Of a stretch of 64,000 nt of DNA, positions 62,656 through 64,000 are shown piece by piece (positions within the stretch are counted from its first letter, which is position 1; every line of letters starts with the position of its first letter). A program made the translations under genes and the position numbers. The notes beneath the pieces were generated by a model that worked only from the letters and a program-made list of their open reading frames with translations, was not told the DNA's origin and ran no database searches. Source of the stretch: Tundrisphaera lichenicola (lineage in GTDB: Bacteria > Planctomycetota > Planctomycetia > Isosphaerales > Isosphaeraceae). The DNA lies in NCBI RefSeq assembly GCF_051175385.1, contig NZ_CP195106.1, forward strand, positions 2,604,001 to 2,668,000, read 5' to 3'.

Positions 62656-64000
62656 TCAAGGCAAGTCACGGCCATCCCAGGCGTTGGCATAACCGTAGTA
62701 TCCATGCAAGGCATGGGAAATGAGCATATTCCCATCGGGCGTGAAGGCGATGGCCGGGCCATTCCCCCCATGCTGGTGCTCGAATCGAGCCAGGGGATAT
62801 CCGGTCTCGACCTGCCAGAAGATCAGGGTTCCCCCGGCATCACCCGAGACGAGCGTCCGCCCATCGGGGGAATAGGCCAGCGTCTCGACCCACTCGCCAT
62901 GACCGGATAACATGTGGATCTGTTCGGCAGTCTCGGAATCGCGGATGACTACGGTCTTATCATGCCCGGCGGTGGCGAAGGTCGAGCCATCCGGTGCGAT
63001 CGTCACCGCCGAGCATTCACCGGTATGACCCTTCACCTGGACGCGGAGCTTGCGCGTGGCGAGGTCGAAGACGGCGATTTCGCCGTGAAATGCTATCGCG
63101 ACAGCGAAGCGCCCATCGGAAGAGACGGCCATGTCAATCCAGTTCAAGCCATGGCCATCGACGAGTGTCTCGATCAACCGCCCATCAGGGACCGACCAGA
63201 GCTGGATGCCGTCTGTATGGCTCGCCGTAACCAAGATTTCGCGATCGGGAGTGAACCCAATGGCTGCGCATGAGGCGGTACCGGGCTCCCAACGCCTGAC
63301 CTCTCGTTGACTATCCCAGAGATGGGCCTCTTCGTTGACCGCACCAGCGGCGAGGATGTTTCCCTTGGTCGAGTAAGCGAGGCAAAACGCTCGAAAAGGA
63401 CCTCCCGAGGGTGCCGTCACCACATCCATCCAGGGTCGGTTTGCGAGACCGATCTGCGCGGCCTCGTCTGGGACCAGGATCATCCGATTCCCCTCCGGAC
63501 GAATCTCCAGATTACCGCGAATCTGCGGGATAGGTTCGATCGCGCGAGCCAACGGTCCGGCCACCGTCCTACGAATCAAGGCCTCCCGATCGAGGATCTG
63601 AATGGTACCGTCTTCCGAGCCCACGGCGAGCTTTCGACCATCGCTCGTGAAGCTAAATCGATAAATGTTCCCGCGCGAGCTGTGAAAGACGAGATCGATG
63701 TGTGGGCTCCCCGATTCCTCAGCTTTGACCGGCCCGAGTGATCGGAGTCGAACTTCACCGTCCCGGGTCCCGACCGCCAGAAATCGCCCATCCGGGGTAA
63801 ACGCCAGGCATCCCGGCAGGTCGCGAAATCCAGACCAGGGCGGTAGGGAGGACGATCCGTCCTGGCCGTGAATCATGCGAATCGTACGATCAGGGCCACC
63901 CGTGGCAATGACGTAATCGTGGCTAATCGCCAGGCTATCGATGTGAGCATAGAGATGGCCCATCTCGATCGACTTGGCGGGCAATTTTTGCCAGGGAGCG
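62656..64000 (-). CDS. WD40-repeat protein (5' end outside window)
   Basis: At least 447 codons are open to the window edge, so the N-terminus is missing. The sequence consists of WD40-type repeats (GCLAFTPDGRFLAVGTRDGEVRL, KLAVGSEDGTIQILD, GSTFATAGHDKTVVIRDSETAEQ, TLAYSPDGRTLVSGDAGGTLIFW), about seven or more, giving one or two beta-propellers. In planctomycetes such repeats are often the C-terminal part of very large Ser/Thr-kinase or sigma-factor-linked proteins. Whether that holds here cannot be seen. It converges on the aminopeptidase gene with a 13-bp gap. Confidence 0.85.
   Translation of the reverse strand, partial: APWQKLPAKSIEMGHLYAHIDSLAISHDYVIATGGPDRTIRMIHGQDGSSSLPPWSGFRDLPGCLAFTPDGRFLAVGTRDGEVRLRSLGPVKAEESGSPHIDLVFHSSRGNIYRFSFTSDGRKLAVGSEDGTIQILDREALIRRTVAGPLARAIEPIPQIRGNLEIRPEGNRMILVPDEAAQIGLANRPWMDVVTAPSGGPFRAFCLAYSTKGNILAAGAVNEEAHLWDSQREVRRWEPGTASCAAIGFTPDREILVTASHTDGIQLWSVPDGRLIETLVDGHGLNWIDMAVSSDGRFAVAIAFHGEIAVFDLATRKLRVQVKGHTGECSAVTIAPDGSTFATAGHDKTVVIRDSETAEQIHMLSGHGEWVETLAYSPDGRTLVSGDAGGTLIFWQVETGYPLARFEHQHGGNGPAIAFTPDGNMLISHALHGYYGYANAWDGRDLP

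Overview
The window is GC-rich bacterial chromosome, most likely from a planctomycete of the Isosphaeraceae/Gemmatales type. The evidence is the divergent EF-Tu switch I, a surface protein whose leader ends in a MENRALMS-type motif, a PEP-CTERM protein, the absence of rpmD from the spc cluster, frequent GTG starts and long structured spacers between ribosomal genes. No sequence search was possible, so the taxonomic call is inference.

1-15.3 kb, minus strand: tRNA-Thr(UGU), tRNA-Tyr, tRNA-Gly(UCC), tRNA-Thr(GGU), tuf, rpmG, tRNA-Trp, secE, nusG, rplK, rplA, rplJ, rplL, rpoB, rpoC. This is nearly the E. coli order. However, rpoB and rpoC are separated by 561 bp that begin with a perfect 14-bp hairpin.

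15.7-18.5 kb, plus strand: a secreted SBP56/methanethiol-oxidase-family protein, a SCO copper chaperone and a diacylglycerol-kinase-like lipid kinase.

18.6-35.4 kb, plus strand: the S10-spc-alpha ribosomal super-cluster (rpsJ to rplQ, with secY, map and rpoA). rpmD, adk and infA are missing. rpsC and rplP overlap by 62 nt. Several spacers carry degenerate 7-nt tandem arrays arranged as inverted arms, which I regard as the most unusual non-coding feature here. The cluster ends at a classical intrinsic terminator.

35.4-47.8 kb: a mixed region with a HIT protein, a Tat-exported terpenoid-cyclase-fold repeat protein, a DUF4214 surface protein, an NfeD-flotillin pair, a lipoprotein, RtcA, a MATE exporter, a glycosyltransferase, a zinc-ribbon membrane protein and a PEP-CTERM protein.

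47.8-49.3 kb: an apparently intact ISKra4-family insertion sequence. It has terminal repeats, an 8-bp target duplication and an A6G frameshift site joining two transposase frames.

49.3-56.5 kb: the str genes rpsL and rpsG, then two tandem glycosyltransferases and an acyltransferase, then fusA. S12 carries Arg at position 88, where streptomycin-sensitive bacteria have Lys.

56.5-64 kb: a dienelactone-hydrolase-like protein, a protein with an L12/ClpS-like N-terminal domain, galK, metK, a secreted M24 aminopeptidase, and a WD40-repeat protein cut by the window edge.
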